Notes: generated by a model from the letters alone, not told the origin. Positions 43,809 to 56,234 are shown, numbered from the stretch's first letter. The stretch: DNA of 64,000 nucleotides from Rhodosporidiobolus odoratus (GCA_034387635.1 JAOANU010000002.1:1674001-1738000), one strand, 5' to 3'. Translations and numbers: made by a program.

Positions 43809-44576
43809 ATGATCAGTACTCGCTCCTCCGTCGCACGCCTCGAAGCTTCACGCGTTGAAGAACAAGCCATCGACAATGGGGCTCACTCGCTCCTCTCGTG
43901 TGGTCGAGCCGTCGTCGCTCCAGTGAGTGCCCCACCTCTCTCTCCCTCTGATCGTCTCCCGCTGTACTCGATCGCGAAGCTGACGAACGCGTGCACATTG
44001 CAACAGACTCTTACTGAGCAAGCCTCTGTTGTCCCCAACGCGTCCCTTACCGAGAATCGCGAGACTACGCCGACCAACTCGTCCCCCTCCCACCTCGACA
44101 GGGTCGCTTTTCTTGCCCCCGCTCACGCTCCACGTATCGTCATCCGTCCCACTGAATCTTCCAGCGCTTCCGGATTCGTTACTACCAATGCTACAGTCAA
44201 GTCGGCGAAAAGGGCTCGGCCCACCAGTACCGGTAAAGCCAAAACCGCCCCGAAGCGCAATGGCAAGAAGGTAACCAACCCGGTCACGGTCAAGAAGGGT
44301 ACCAGCCCGGCCAAGGTCAGCCTCCCCGCCCAAACTCAAGTTAGCATCAATCGCTTCGACCTCCTCCTGGCGGCGGCAGCAACAGCAACCCGGTTCGAAG
44401 CTGAGCGAGTCGAAGTCGAGAGGGCCGCCGTCGTTCTCGCCTCTTGGTTCTCGACCACGTCTCGAAAGCGCAGCGCCGAGGACGCCGAGATTGACGAGGC
44501 CCATCGTACAATGCAGACGGCCTGGACGCCTGGGTACGCAACTCGCTCGAGGGGGCCCGTCACTTCCACCTTTTAA
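43809..44576 (+). CDS. Small basic hypothetical protein
   Basis: Intronless frame of 255 codons from ATG 43809 to TAA 44574-44576. The middle is Lys/Ala/Pro/Thr-rich with clusters such as SAKRARP and APKRNGKKV that resemble nuclear-localisation signals; a helical Ala/Glu-rich segment (LLLAAAATATRFEAERVEVE) follows. No family recognised. Good leader and TATA-like box upstream and a CT-rich 3' flank support a real gene. Confidence 0.5.
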   Translation: MISTRSSVARLEASRVEEQAIDNGAHSLLSCGRAVVAPVSAPPLSPSDRLPLYSIAKLTNACTLQQTLTEQASVVPNASLTENRETTPTNSSPSHLDRVAFLAPAHAPRIVIRPTESSSASGFVTTNATVKSAKRARPTSTGKAKTAPKRNGKKVTNPVTVKKGTSPAKVSLPAQTQVSINRFDLLLAAAATATRFEAERVEVERAAVVLASWFSTTSRKRSAEDAEIDEAHRTMQTAWTPGYATRSRGPVTSTF

Positions 44577-45097
44577 GGGTCGTCCTCGCTCGCTCCCACC
44601 CACCACGACTCGCTTCTCCCCGTCCCACCGACTGCGACTTCCAGCTTCCCTTGTACATACCCAAGCTCTGCGCGATGTTACTATCTTTCCCATCGTCCCG
44701 TCCTCCTCCCTGAACTCTGTCGCTCTCGTCGCCTCGATCAACATATTCACCTCTGTACCGCTGCCGGTCTCGCCGCGTTCGCCCTTGCCTTGTCCCATCT
44801 GCAGCGCGGCGTCGTCAAGTTGCCCGCAGATTCTCTGCCTCGCGCTAATCGTCCTCGTCTCCACTTCGTCTTCCTCCTGTCATTGGGTTCTTGCAGTACC
44901 CCCCTATTATCGCCGTTGTCATCGTTGAGCTTGTATACTTGTCCGTTAGCTAATATTCCCATCATCGCCTCATCCCACAGCACCGCTTATTCCCCAGCAT
45001 CCTCCCATTCCCCCCTTCTTGTAGCGTCGGCTCCTCATCTTTGCATGCTTCTTCGAGCAAATCTCGTCGCTCATCCTTTGTCGTGCTTCTCTCCGCT
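44577..45097. other. Convergent 3' flanks, no gene seen
   Basis: Lies between the ends of a plus-strand and a minus-strand gene; CT-rich, no supported exon. Confidence 0.5.
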
Positions 45098-48000
45098 TTA
45101 AGCTCCTTCTCGATTGCTGAAACGAGCTGCCTGTTTTCCCTCACTGTAGGGCTCGGTCAGTCGAGAGAGATTTGCAAGCGAGTGATCCTCACACGGCGAG
45201 AGCTGGGGAAAAGCTACGAGGCCTGCCAGAGGAGAGGAAACGAAAACAACAAGCAACCCTTCTTTTTCCGCCTTCCACTTCACTCCATGCTCTGGGTGGA
45301 TCTGCACGCTGCCCCTTGTGAGATCCGGCGAAGGAGGTCCACCTTGGGAAGACCAGCCGCCGGAGGAGGATTCGCGACGCATTTCTGGGCTGGTCAGCGC
45401 CGTGACGGGAGAAGCAGGAGCAGAGGATGAAGCGGCAGATGAGAGCGGGAGAGACGGACGGCGAGCCATTTCGGGCGACAAGCCGGAAGGGGACGTGGAA
45501 GTGATCGTAGCTTCTTGAGCGGGTGTAACGGAAGAGAGGTACCCTGTCGACTGGATAGAGGAGGAAGGATGGGTAGGAGGGGTGAAGAAGTCGGAGAGGG
45601 GAAGAGCTACGATGTAAGAAGGAGAGACTGTCAGCGCAGAATAGCAAGGGGTAAAGAAGTCGATGAACCGGTTGACTCGACTTTAGCCTCCTTGTCCTCC
45701 TCCTCTCTGACCACAGCAGGCGACTGCGCGGGGACGGACCGAGCCTCGCTCTTTGCGGACCTGGACTGTGTGTGTTCGCGTGGGAGATTGTCGAGACTTC
45801 CAACGGGATTCATGGGCGCAATTTCGCCTCCGGGAGTCTGAAGGACCGTTTCTGAGGAGGCGGAAGAGATCGTCGGCTGAGCTTCGGTACCTTGGGCGCT
45901 GACAGCCTCGACGGCTTTGAGCTGCGCCTCGTCCTGCTGCTCTTCCTCATCCGCCTCCAGCACTTCTTGCTTGTGCGGCTGCTTGGCGTACCCACCCTCT
46001 CCGCCTACGAGCTCCTTGGATTCTTCGTCCTCGTCCGCCATCGCCTTCTCCTTCCCCTCTTCAGTCTCCTGACTCTTCCCACCGATCCTCACTCCAGTCG
46101 GCATGATTCTCTCCAACCTCTCTTCCGCACTTTCCTCCCTCGACCTGCGTAGACGGGGCGAGCCCGCGGGCGAGATGGAAGCAGTCGGGGGCGTGTGGAT
46201 GGTCTCGATGGGAAGACGGTACGGAGAGGAAATGGAGGGGCGGGAAGAAAGAGTCGAAAAAGCGATTTTGCCGGCGGTGTTGGGTGAGTTGGGAGCATTG
46301 GTCGATCCCGGCTCATCTTCATCTCTAGTGTGTCCGACGGTGGTAGCTAGAGTCGAGGTCTGCTTGACGAGAAGAAACAAGAGTTGTTGGCAGTTGAGAA
46401 GGTCAGCCGCGACATTCCCTTTCAACGACTCGCGAAGGGAAGTGGTAAGCGTACCTGTTCCTCCCTTTCCTCCCTATCACTCGCTGAATCGTATTTACCA
46501 CGTCCCGCCGCTTCGTGCTGCTCTTCGTCCCTTTCGGCCTTCTTCTCCTTTAACGGACGCGCTCCAGGCGTGTCCAACCCGCTTGTCCTGCTCCTCCGCT
46601 GACTCGGCTGCAGATAGTGAAGCTTAGCTTTGAGAGTGGAGACTTGCTCCGGCGATGGAGGTGCGGATCCAAGGGTTGCGGCGGCAAGACCAGAAAGAGG
46701 CGAGACTATGCCGCTAGTCACGCCGCTAGTGAGGCCGGAAGGGGTGTCATCTCCGAAGCCAAGGTTGGCGAGACGGTGGACAGGGGTCGGAACTTCGTCG
46801 GAACGGGCCGAGCGTGAGCGACAGAGCGAGGCGGCCAAGGGCAGTCTCTCGGTGGCCGTTTCTTTCTCGTCCTGTCAAAGAGCGGGACACGAAAGGGAAT
46901 CAGCTTATCACCCATCGTCTGGGAGGGAAGGATAGCCAGACAGGATGGGCCATCTTTGCGATGTTGCGCCGAGGGGAATGGAAGGTGAAAACGCACCTCC
47001 GCTTCTTGCTTCATCCTATCCTTCATGTCTTCCACTTTCTTCTCCAGCTCCCTCTCAGTCTCTTCAATCGCATTGTCCTTCTTCCCCTGCCTCCCCTTTT
47101 TCGAAGCCTCCAATACCACCTTTGCCGCCTTCAACCTCACTTCGTCTTTCTCGCTCTTCTCCCTCAGCAAAGTCCATAGCCTCTCTTCTTCCTGTCTATC
47201 CGCCTCGTGCGCGATGCCGCGGGTGGAGCGGAGACTGACGAGCTCGTCGACGCTCTGCCTCCTCCTGCCAGGAACGAAACCGTCTCCCTTGTCCACCGAC
47301 GAAAGGAGCGCCACTTCCTTCGCGGCTTGGTCCCGCTCGACCGGAAGGTCCCTCGTCACCTGCGGAACGCCGTGCTCAGCGTGATTATCGGCAAATTCGA
47401 ATGTCTCCTCGGCGGTTGAGGCGTCGGCAATGATAACCTGAGCTTGGGGGGCGATGAGCGGTCTTGAGCGAGACGGGCTGACGTTGGGCGACGTTGGCTC
47501 GTCGGCCAGCGGCCTATCAGGGCGAGGGATCAGAGCGGCGGAAGCTCCGAAAGAGACCCCTTTGCGCATCGAAGGGAGGACGGGGGACCTAGCAGCGGAA
47601 GGAGAAAAAAAGGTCGGACGGTAAAGAACAATAGGCGGGGCATCAGTCCAGCCCAAGTACAAGCTTGTGCGCAGCGCATGTTACGCGGATAAGGACCTGT
47701 AGAGGAGGAGCGCACCCATCGTGGCTGCTCATAGCGCTCTTGTGGAGGCTGGTCGGAGCCGTCGAGCTCCTTCCCCTCGCCCTTTCCACCCTTTCTTTGT
47801 CCTCCCTGCCGGCCACTGCCAACTCCAAGCCTGAGCCATCCTCTTCTTCGCTCGGGACCGTGTCTCCCACATCCTCGCCCTCCTTCTTCTTCGCCCTCTT
47901 CCCCCCGATCCCCTCCTCCCCGACCTTCTTCTCCGGGCTCTTGATGCTTAAACGCCTCTTCAGCCCCTGCGGTCTCTCGCCTCCGAGCCCTTGATCTCCG

Positions 48001-49940
48001 TCGCTCATAGCGAAGCAGACAGCAGGGAAGAGGAGTTCTCGAAGAACGTCGAAAGTAGCGAGTAAGAGCTGGAGGAAGAGAATGACGAGGCGACGGATGG
48101 CCCAGGCAAGGTTCCGGGTAGCCTGCTCTGCTCCACGGACGCTTTCAAGGGTGGAGCTGCAGATATCGACGAGCGAGGCGAAGAGGCTCTGGCCTTCAAG
48201 CGCGGCATTGGTGATGACGCTGCCTTCTCCCTTTCTACCTTCTGCTTGCCTGCCTTCGCAGCGAGCGTGTCTCGTTTCCGCCGCAGGAGTAGAGGAGCTC
48301 CAACGCCTCGTCCTACCTAGGTGCTTCGGGTGCCTTCCCCTTGATGCCATAGTCGAGTCGCCGTCACTCTCGCTCGAAAGACTGGCGATGCGAGCCAAGG
48401 CTTGCTCTTCACCGGGGGTGACCGTATCGATGGAACTAGGTGCGTGAATACCTTGAGGGGGTAGCGAGCTCGCTGGAAGAAGGGCTGCGGAGGCGGAGAG
48501 CGACCGACGACGACGACGCGAGGAGGTAGAGGAGCGACGTTCCTTGCTCTTACCCTGGTCGTATTTGTGCGATGTTCCGGTACGGTAGAGAGCATGGGTG
48601 GAGAGGACATGAGAAGCGTCGAGGTGAAAGTACTGGAGGAAGGCAAAGGCGAGGGGAAGAACCCATCCGAGGAGGGTGAAGAGAAGCGAGCGGAACTGGC
48701 TGCGGGCGAACGACGGGACGAAGGATAGTTGACCGAAAGGCTGGCAAGATGAAGAAAGGCGATAGCGAGCGTATACGAGCTGGAGAGGCTGAAGAGGCTC
48801 ATCGAGGTCGTCCGCTCCCGCCGGTGTGACCTTCTCAAGTTGGAATCCCACGCCTTCGTATGACCTCACTAGGCCACCGCTCGACCCCGCTCTGACACCG
48901 GCGCGCTCAGCGAGTCCACTGCTCTCCAACGTCTCGAACTCGCCTTGATCCGACGAGACGACCTTCTCCTTCTCCCTCCTCTTCTGCACTTCAACCGGGT
49001 CGAGCGGCTTCGGGACGAAGACCAGCTCGACGGTCCGGGCCTTACTCGTTCTGCTCCAAGGGAGGGGCTCTTGAGTGAGTGGAGCGATGGCGGCGGCGCC
49101 CAGAGAAGGACCGGGCTCGAAGCTACGACGAGGCTGTTGGCCGAAGTGGGTTCCGAGAGAGAGGCGCCACCTGACCTCCGCCGTCCATGTCTCGACGAGT
49201 CCTGGAGGGTCCAGCGACGAGGCCTGAAGTATGGTCGACCCAGCGGGTACCGCCGGCGAGCCAACCACGTCCCAGTCGCTTTTGGCAATACGCCTGACTT
49301 CGAGTTGCCACTCGGCGCCGGGGACGAGATTTACGGCGAGGGTTGGAAGGCGGAAGAGGGAGAGCGCCTGGACGGTGGCTGCACGCAAAGCAAGCCCGAC
49401 CTGGTGCAAGCGGTCTACGCGAAGCTCGTCCGGAGTGACAGGGTTGGGAACGGGTTGAGGGGCATAGGGAAAGTCAATGAGGAGGTCGGGAGAGATGATA
49501 GTTCTGGAGGAGGTGGGAAGATGAGCGGAAGAAGGGTCGAAGAGGTACTGGATGAGGTCTGTGGAAAGCAAGGGAAAGAGAAAAATGGCAGTCAGTGCTG
49601 CGATCGGCGCTCGCTATCGTGCCGGTGTAGCTGAGGCATGGATAGCCCACCTCAAGAGGGTATAGCTGGGAAGGACTGGCAACAAAGAGTTGCAGCTGGA
49701 GGCGGACTTGTGGTTTTAACCCGACTGTCCTCGCCCCTCAACAGAAGAAGGCCTCGTCTCGCCCGAGCTCGCTGAGTATGACTCGACAAGAGCGTGTAAT
49801 GATCTTGCGATGCTCTACAAACCCCCAATATAGCGGAAAGCGGACTACTCACCTTTGACCACGGTCTCGTCGACGTCCCCACCTGCATTTCCCATCACCT
49901 CGAGCGAGCCACGGGACAAGGCGTGGCTTGTTGTAGCCAT
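45098..49940 (-). CDS. Large membrane and coiled-coil protein of unknown function
   Basis: ATG 49940 (MATTSHALSRGSLEVMGNAG). Exons 49940-49853, 49558-47716, 47663-46997, 46871-46455, 46359-45669, 45606-45098; phases fit, 1404 residues. Exon 2 holds a folded N-terminal region (DLIQYLFDPSSAHLP ... AEWQLEVRRIAKSDWDVVGS), then two hydrophobic spans (LLFTLLGWVLPLAFAFLQYF; RRLVILFLQLLLATFDVLREL) separated by an Arg/Ser-rich loop, then Lys/Glu-rich NLS-like sequence. Exon 3 has a coiled coil (KVVLEASKKGRQGKK ... ELEKKVEDMKDRMKQEAE). Exons 4-6 are Ser/Pro/Glu-rich and probably disordered. The pattern suggests a nuclear-envelope or ER scaffold, but no family is recognised and the 294-nt first intron is unusually long here. 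Confidence 0.6.
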
Positions 49941-50500
49941 ACTTGAGAAAGAGTACGAGCTTTACGGATGGGCTTAGTGGCCCGGTAAGCGATCTTGAGA
50001 GAGGTTGGGGGAAAGGAAGAGAAAAGGAGGCGCTTGACGAAATTGGCTCGGGTCGCTCAGAACAGCGCGGCTAATGAGAGTGTCTTGGGCAGATTAAGAA
50101 AACTGTACCACTTGAAAGGTTCCGAGCACAGCTACTCCGGGTTGCTCGAGGTCTATCCTCTGGACAATGACCCCTTTTTCCCTTCATCGAATGTCACGAC
50201 AATCAGCGACAATTGCAAAGGTCGAACAGGAAGTTGCCTGCTTCTTCCCCTCCGGCTTTTGCAAAGGTATACTGGCGTTGAGAGCAGAGCTTGGTACGAG
50301 AGTAGTCTTGTACCGCAAGGCCGACGGCGCCAGGCGGTAAGGAACAGCGTTACCCGGGTGTCATTCACTTCCTCACGACGAATCGGGAGTAAATGAGCCG
50401 CACGAGATAAGTATGTAAATGGATACCATATGTCACTGTTTTTTATATGCCCCAATACGCCTTAACGGTTCCTTTCCGCCTGATCTTGCCCCCTTCCATC
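49941..50500. other. Intergenic, no gene seen
   Basis: Upstream region of the large minus-strand gene and 3' flank of the next minus-strand gene. No TATA box or supported exon. Confidence 0.45.
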
Positions 50501-51623
50501 CTACATCGCAAGTACCGCGACTCCGCCACTGCCCCGCTGCCTGGCTTGAGGGGTGCAGGCTTTCGACACCGAGTGCATGGTCATGTTGGCGAGCTCGTCG
50601 GCGATGTCGGATGAGGATCGCTGCGTAAAGTGGCGAATGGCGTTAGATAGATCGAGGCAACGAGAGAGAAAGGCAGAGGAGCTCACTCGAAGATCCTGGG
50701 GGAACCCACGCTGTTACGTGCGAGATGAAGGGCAGAGGGAGAGAGAAGCGCAAGATAGAGAGGAAGAAAGGAAAACCATCAGCGAAGGACGACGACGTGC
50801 TAAAAAGCGCCGCAGGAGGCCGAGACGCACCTGAAACAGCCTCAAGATACCTCTGAAAGCGAAGTCGTACTCTGCCTCGGTGACTCTGACCAGATGGTCG
50901 TCATCATTGGCACCCGAGAACAGGCAATGTAGTTCACCCTCCGTCAAAAACCTCGTTTCCCTGGGGGTGAAGAAACGTGGCAACGCGTCTTTGATCGCAT
51001 TGTACCGCGTCTCGGTGAGTAACAGGCTGACGGCTTCATCCCAATCGTCTCCGGTGAGCTTGAGTTCAGCAAATTTGGCATCATCCTGCCGCCACAGCTC
51101 CGCCCCGCGCACGGCGTAGCGCATGGCGACAGCACATCGGTCCATGAGATCGCCGTCACGGCGACCCGACTTGATCCGCTCGTCGTAGTAGCGCATTATG
51201 CTCATCACGAGGACCGCTGCTGCGCCTTGGGTAGGTACTTGGCTTTGGATTCCTTCTTGTTCATGGTAAATTACGAGGTTTGTTGGGACGTCGGCGGAGG
51301 GGCGATGTAAGAATGGGAGGACAGGTTGGATGGTGACTTCGAGGCAATACTTGAGCCTGGGCGTACCGCTGATACACCGAGTCTCGTTAACGCTGAAGCT
51401 TTTGAACGTTGGAGTGAGGTCGAACTCCACACGTACGACCGGTCTCCTTCTTGATTCCCTCCTTGAGGATCGGTGATGAGATAACGATTGTTGAAGAAGT
51501 AAGGCGCATCCTGCATCCGGGCAGTAGAGGTCAGATAGGTCAAAGCCCGCGGCGGAAGAGCGAACGCACCCGACCCGCAATGAGGTCGTAAACCTCGTCC
51601 CTAAGCTCTCGGTCTCTTGCCAT
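50501..51623 (-). CDS. Hypothetical 286-residue protein
   Basis: Exons 51623-51570, 51510-51437, 51368-50831 and 50695-50501, with canonical GT..AG borders and consistent phase. It starts MARDRELRDEVYDLIAGR, continues DAPYFFNNRYLITDPQGGNQ and has a central alpha-helical region (AAVLVMSIMRYYDERIKSG, RCAVAMRYAVRGAELWRQDD, WDEAVSLLLTETRYNAIKDA) ending AFLSRCLDLSNAIRHFTQRS. Mostly soluble and helical, no membrane span, no catalytic motif recognised. An upstream open exon (51856-52239) could alternatively splice onto codon 4 in the same frame, making a longer protein. Confidence 0.6.
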
Positions 51624-51855
51624 GTTATCCGTCCCCACAATCGAAATTTCGAGAGGGTGTAGATCGAGCGAAAACGTCAGATGGCATGCGCCCGTTTAGA
51701 AGGAAAGGAATGGCGACTCATCAATTGCTTGTTTCGAAATCTCAGTTGAGCGAGCGGATGTAGGAGGTACGACGGTAAAGCTCGAGGAGTCCGAGCCTCG
51801 CAGAGAAGAGCACGCAGGGCAAGTGCCGATAGACCTGGGAGCCGGTTTAAACCGA

Positions 51856-52239
51856 TCAGCCTAACTTACCTCGTGATGTTTTGCAGAGTAATTTTGGTAG
51901 CCTACCGGAGGCCATGGGCTTGCGTGCTTGGACGGATTGTAGGAGGTCGAAAGCCCGCACGAGAGCCCCTGCGTTACTCGCCGGGGTCGTATCATCCTCC
52001 ATCATCGTAAGCAGGGGACGCGGCACAAGCAGAGGGAACCGAGGAGGAGAGCGCCGCTCTGAAGATCTCCCCGGACGCCCAGCAGCCCTCGGAGGCGGCG
52101 AGGTGATGTAGGGCATGTTTGAAAGAGTGCGGAGCACAGAGACTGGTGGAGACAAGGTGGAGAGGAGGAACGAGATGAACGTCTTCGGGAACTTGAAGGG
52201 CTGACGAGGCTGTGCTCCGCCCCTGACCGCGGAAGCCAT
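51856..52239 (-). CDS. Possible 5' exon or separate small gene
   Basis: ATG 52239 (MASAVRGGAQPRQPFKFPKT) opens a Ser/Pro/Arg-rich frame to 51856. A strong GTAAGT donor at 51868-51863 follows LLCKTSR. Splicing to AG at 51615-51614 would enter the downstream gene in frame (R|DRELRDEV). Whether it is the first exon of the gene at 50501-51623 or a separate transcript cannot be settled by eye. Confidence 0.4.
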   Translation of the reverse strand: MASAVRGGAQPRQPFKFPKTFISFLLSTLSPPVSVLRTLSNMPYITSPPPRAAGRPGRSSERRSPPRFPLLVPRPLLTMMEDDTTPASNAGALVRAFDLLQSVQARKPMASGRLPKLLCKTSRGKLG

Positions 52240-52326
52240 TTCCTCGGTCACCTCAAGCGCGCCCTGCAGAGTTCTGAGCCCCTCTGAGCCCCCGCGCCTA
52301 TGGCGCCTCTTCGCCGCTCTCCCACG

Positions 52327-52334
52327 TATATATA
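52327..52334 (-). promoter_or_regulatory. TATA box
   Basis: TATATATA, 88 bases upstream of ATG 52239 on the minus strand; the best TATA element in the right half of the window. It supports transcription leftward from here. Confidence 0.5.
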
Positions 52335-52439
52335 GGTGCACCGCACTGTGACCGAGCTTGTAGAGTACGGAAGGGTGCGAAGGAAAATCTGCAAGATTGG
52401 TTGCGCTGGCCGGTCGTGCTTGTAGTAAAAGCACTTTTG

Positions 52440-55107
52440 TGACGACGTTAGCAGGACAGGAGGAAGTGATGCAGCTCCAAACAAGCTCCGATCCACCCTG
52501 ACGTTCCCGGGGATGTTCGCGATAACAGCGATGCGAGAGTGGGAAGTAGAGGAGCTTGATTTCCTTCTTCGCCTTAATCTCAACATAGGACGATCAGAGC
52601 AGCAGCACTTCGGAGACTTCTTCTCTGGAAGAGTCGATGGGAAGCTAGGGTCGGATGTCCAGAGGCGCGATAGGGGCAGCGACAGGTCGGATGCCGAGGC
52701 TAGAGAATCGAGCTCGTTTTCCTGCGGAAAGTCTTGCACGTCAGGACGCCACGCAGCTGCGCTGCAGCAGATGCAGGCCTAAGAAGAGAAAAGGAATACG
52801 CACCCTGGAACTCCGAAACCGGAAGCTGCCAAAGGAGAAGAAAAGGGAAAGCCCAGATCGGTTGTTTTCTGTTGAAGAGAGGGGTCTACAGCTTACAATG
52901 CACAGATCATCGCACCAGATCAAGCACTTGAGAGCTCCCGCCAGCCTTGTGCAGCCCGCTTCGGCACCTAGCTCGATCCGCACTTCCTCCATCGGCGGCA
53001 GGAGGGGGACATCTCACCCTCGTTCTGGCTTCGTCGCACGAAAGCGCCATAGTCGTGAGAGCCCGTACGCCCTCCGACGTTGATCGCCTCTCGACAACGG
53101 TTGATAAACGAGCTGATCGTAGTGTCTGTCGAAGCGGTTAAAGGAGGTGATCTTCGTCGGCATGAGCTGATGGCGTGCGGGTGCTAGATCGGCTCTTCCG
53201 TATGATCTGGAGGTGCCTCATGATAGCTTCCAGCTGCATAGAGAAAACGACGCAAGATGGAAAGTCGCTCAACCGGCTCAGCCCATCTCCGTCAGACGAC
53301 TCGCCGCTCCGCTCCGTACAAGACTGAGTTCTGAGGCTGTACACCGTTCGAGGCTCACACGGACTCGTCGCGCGCACCACCTTGTCCCGCGTGTCGCCCG
53401 ATCCTTTGCGCCGTACTGCTCCGCCTTCGCCCACCCTTCGCCCGATAACTCGTCTCTCGTGCATCCAACCGCCCACAAAGTGGATGAAGCGTGGTCCTGC
53501 CTGTAGCAGGCTGCTGTACTGGCACAGCAGCAGCCAATTCCGTGATTTGCATCACTACCTCTTTTCTACCTCGGCTCGTGCATCCAGATCAACCTCATGC
53601 GCGCCGGCGCCCTGAGCATCTGCTTCGACAGAGTTTTGGACCTATACAGCACAGCATCGGATGAGCTTGACTAGCTCGGCAAGGAGGACGTGCGGCTCAC
53701 TGTGATCAGGAACGTCCAGAACTTTGGAGAGGTGGAATGCTTACTCACTGGGGCGAGGAGTACATCAAGGGATACGGACATCAAGTTGCACCATATTTAG
53801 CCCAGTATGGTAGTCAAGGCCGCTTGCTATTTGCCCAGAGGACAAGGTAAGTCCCTTTCTCCTTCGCTGCTTCGAAAGGAGGAAAAGCCTGCTTACATCC
53901 CTTTTATTGCTTCAAACACTAGACTTATCGTCACATCTTTTTCCGGGCAAGTACAGCTCAAGGCTATTGCTCAGCATGAGCCCATACGGGCTCGAAGGAG
54001 TTCTTGCAGACTTTCCCGGGGTTGACGATTATGTCCCATAGTTATAAGAACCGGACGCACGGGATGACGGTGTGCTCTCTCCTTGTCTCCCTCTTTTCAA
54101 GGTGGTCCGTTTGAGCGAAGGTGTATTTTGCGCAGACAGGCTTGCACGGCAGTGACGGTTCTACCGCTTGTCGTCGACTTAAGGTTCCTCTGCCGAACCT
54201 CACGCGTCTGGCCGACGGCTTAGTGACATCATTGACGACTCTACAGCTGCAGTCACAGTTGCGCTCCGACAATCGGGCGCAGCCCTTCCCGTGCCCGGCT
54301 CTTCTACTGCTACCGCCCACGCCCTTCTCTCTTCCTCGCGCCAAGCTACCTCTACATCGTCTGCTGGTTTCAACGGCCTCATTTTCACCGGCCCCCCTCG
54401 AGCAACCTTCCTCCATGTACCTAAGCTCAAGCATCGGAGCTGAGTAGAAGGTGGGTGATTGTGTCGGGAGGAGCTAGCAAAAAGGGCTTCACTAGGGTGG
54501 CAAGTACAACCCAGCGTCGAATGTACTCCTGCAGCTGTATGCACACAAGTCAAGGGGTGCGCTGTGCGTACTGCGTTGTGACCTTGCACTGCCTGCCCAG
54601 TCTTTCTCAGCACCGTGCGGCGTGCATTCCCTTTCTCCCGCAGCATCGTCAAGATGCTTTCGACGAGGAGCAGGTTATACCGCAGAGCGGAAGTGCTTAC
54701 GCCTGCAGCTTCGCGATGGAGATGCCAAGCGACTCAGAAATCGGCGAGAAGAAGTAGAATTCACCTCGGTCCGATCGCTGAAAGTGTGTAAACTTTTTCT
54801 TCCTTCGCCTTGAATTCGCTTCGCGACTACTCTCGTCGACTCGCTCTTACGCTGTAAAGGCTTATACACCAGCCCTTTTCGACTCTACAGCCTACACTTG
54901 GTGCGTTGGTCTCGTGCCGGTACGCGGGTCAACGGTGAGGGAGAAGTTATGAGGTTCAGCTTGAGGCTGGCGATGGAGTCGAGGGAGAGCGCCAGCAGAG
55001 CAGCGGCCACTCTGTCTTGCATGGATATCAACGGAGCAACCCGCACGTCCACTATAACTGCGAGCTGACCATTCTCCCCCTCTCCTCGGAACCTTTCGAC
55101 ATCCAGA
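52440..55107. other. Gene-poor stretch with orphan coding-like patches
   Basis: No complete gene is supported. Around 53730-54030 (+) WGEEYIKGYGHQVAPYLAQY runs into a GTAAGT donor at 53847 and, after TTCAAACACTAG, an open continuation, which may be the end of a decayed or very small gene. The last part (54800-55107) is the leader of the next gene. Confidence 0.3.
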
Positions 55108-56234
55108 ATGCCCTCCGCTGGAACCGCCGTTTTTGGCTACGGTAGCCTGATATGGAAGGCGAGTACGCCTCTGCTCTTCCCACAGCCACTCTACCTGCGC
55201 CGGCTGACCCACTTTCGATATGTCAGGGTCCTCCTTTTGATCTCGAGTCGAAGCCCGGGTTCATCGAGGGTTTCGTGATGCGGTTTGCTCAGGTGCGTCC
55301 CTTCGAGCACTCGAGCTTCCTGCCGGAACGCTGACTTCAGCCTCTTGTCTCTGGCAGAAATCCCATGACCACCGTGGAACGCCTGAAAATCCTGGACGAG
55401 GTGAGTCTTTCCTGTGTAGTCCATCCCCGCGCAGGAGAGTATAAAGCTGATATGCCCGGGCGGTTAAACTGCCGTCAGTCGCAACGTTGGTGACTGAAGC
55501 AGACTGGGCGAAACATCGGACGGTACGGAAAGTCGCTCTTTCCGCTCTCTGACATGGGCTGATTTTCCCTCTATCTTTCCTGCTCTAGGATGACCCCGAG
55601 AGCTCGTTACCCGTATGGGGTCAGCTGTCGCCCCTCTGGGCTCCTCCTGTGATCGGGAAAAGAACACCGCCAACTGACCTGGCTGACTCCCACCTTTCTT
55701 TACTTGCAGGCCGAATCTATTATATCTCGCCTGAACAGCACGACGACGTCTGGGCCTACCTCGATCACCGAGAAAAGGATGGATACAGCTTGAAAACGGT
55801 GGATGTGTATGGCGTAAACGACAAGAATGAGAAGGTCGTGGTCGAGAAGGATGTCAGTCAAGAGTCCTTCAGTCTCATTCCTTCTCTGCCTGTTTATGTC
55901 CGGGCAAATCCGTGCTGATACGTCCTCCGTCACTCTACTTTTAAGGTGCGCGTTTACGTCGCAGAAACGGATAACGCATCTTTTGCAGGCGGCGAAAAAA
56001 TGGCCGACCTGGGCGCTCGCATCGCCAAGGCATCCGGCCCTTCAGGACCAAACAAGGTGCGTCCGCTCTAACATCCCTCCCTAACCAGCGCTCACAGTCA
56101 GCCCGTCCACGCAGGACTACGTCTACAACCTCTGCGAAGCAGTTCAGAAACTCGATCCCCATGTCGAGGACGCTTACCTTAACGAGCTGGAACGGCAAGT
56201 ACGACGGAATGATCCGGATAGTGAGAGCTCTTAG
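55108..56234 (+). CDS. GCG1: Glutathione-specific gamma-glutamylcyclotransferase (ChaC family)
   Basis: Cleaves cytosolic glutathione to 5-oxoproline and Cys-Gly. Exons 55108-55158, 55227-55292, 55358-55400, 55479-55522, 55589-55619, 55710-55852, 55946-56056, 56115-56234; 202 residues, the normal ChaC size. Diagnostic motifs: VFGYGSLIWK (residues 8-17, substrate loop), FIEGFVMRFAQ, KSHDHRGTPENPGR with the catalytic Glu (E49), VATLVTEADW, VWGRIYYI, YLDHREKDGY, then VYVAETDNASFAGGE and a C-terminal YVYNLCEAVQKLD helix. Exons are very small (31-143 nt). Intron 1 has a GC donor (AAG|GCGAGT) and a CTGAC branch site; using the nearby GTACGC instead would break the frame. Confidence 0.93.

Noticed and set aside
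45189..45803. 204-codon minus frame overlapping the last exons of the large membrane protein
   Set aside because: Out of frame with the spliced reading and crosses an intron. The phase-consistent exons at 45669 and 45606 explain the region better.
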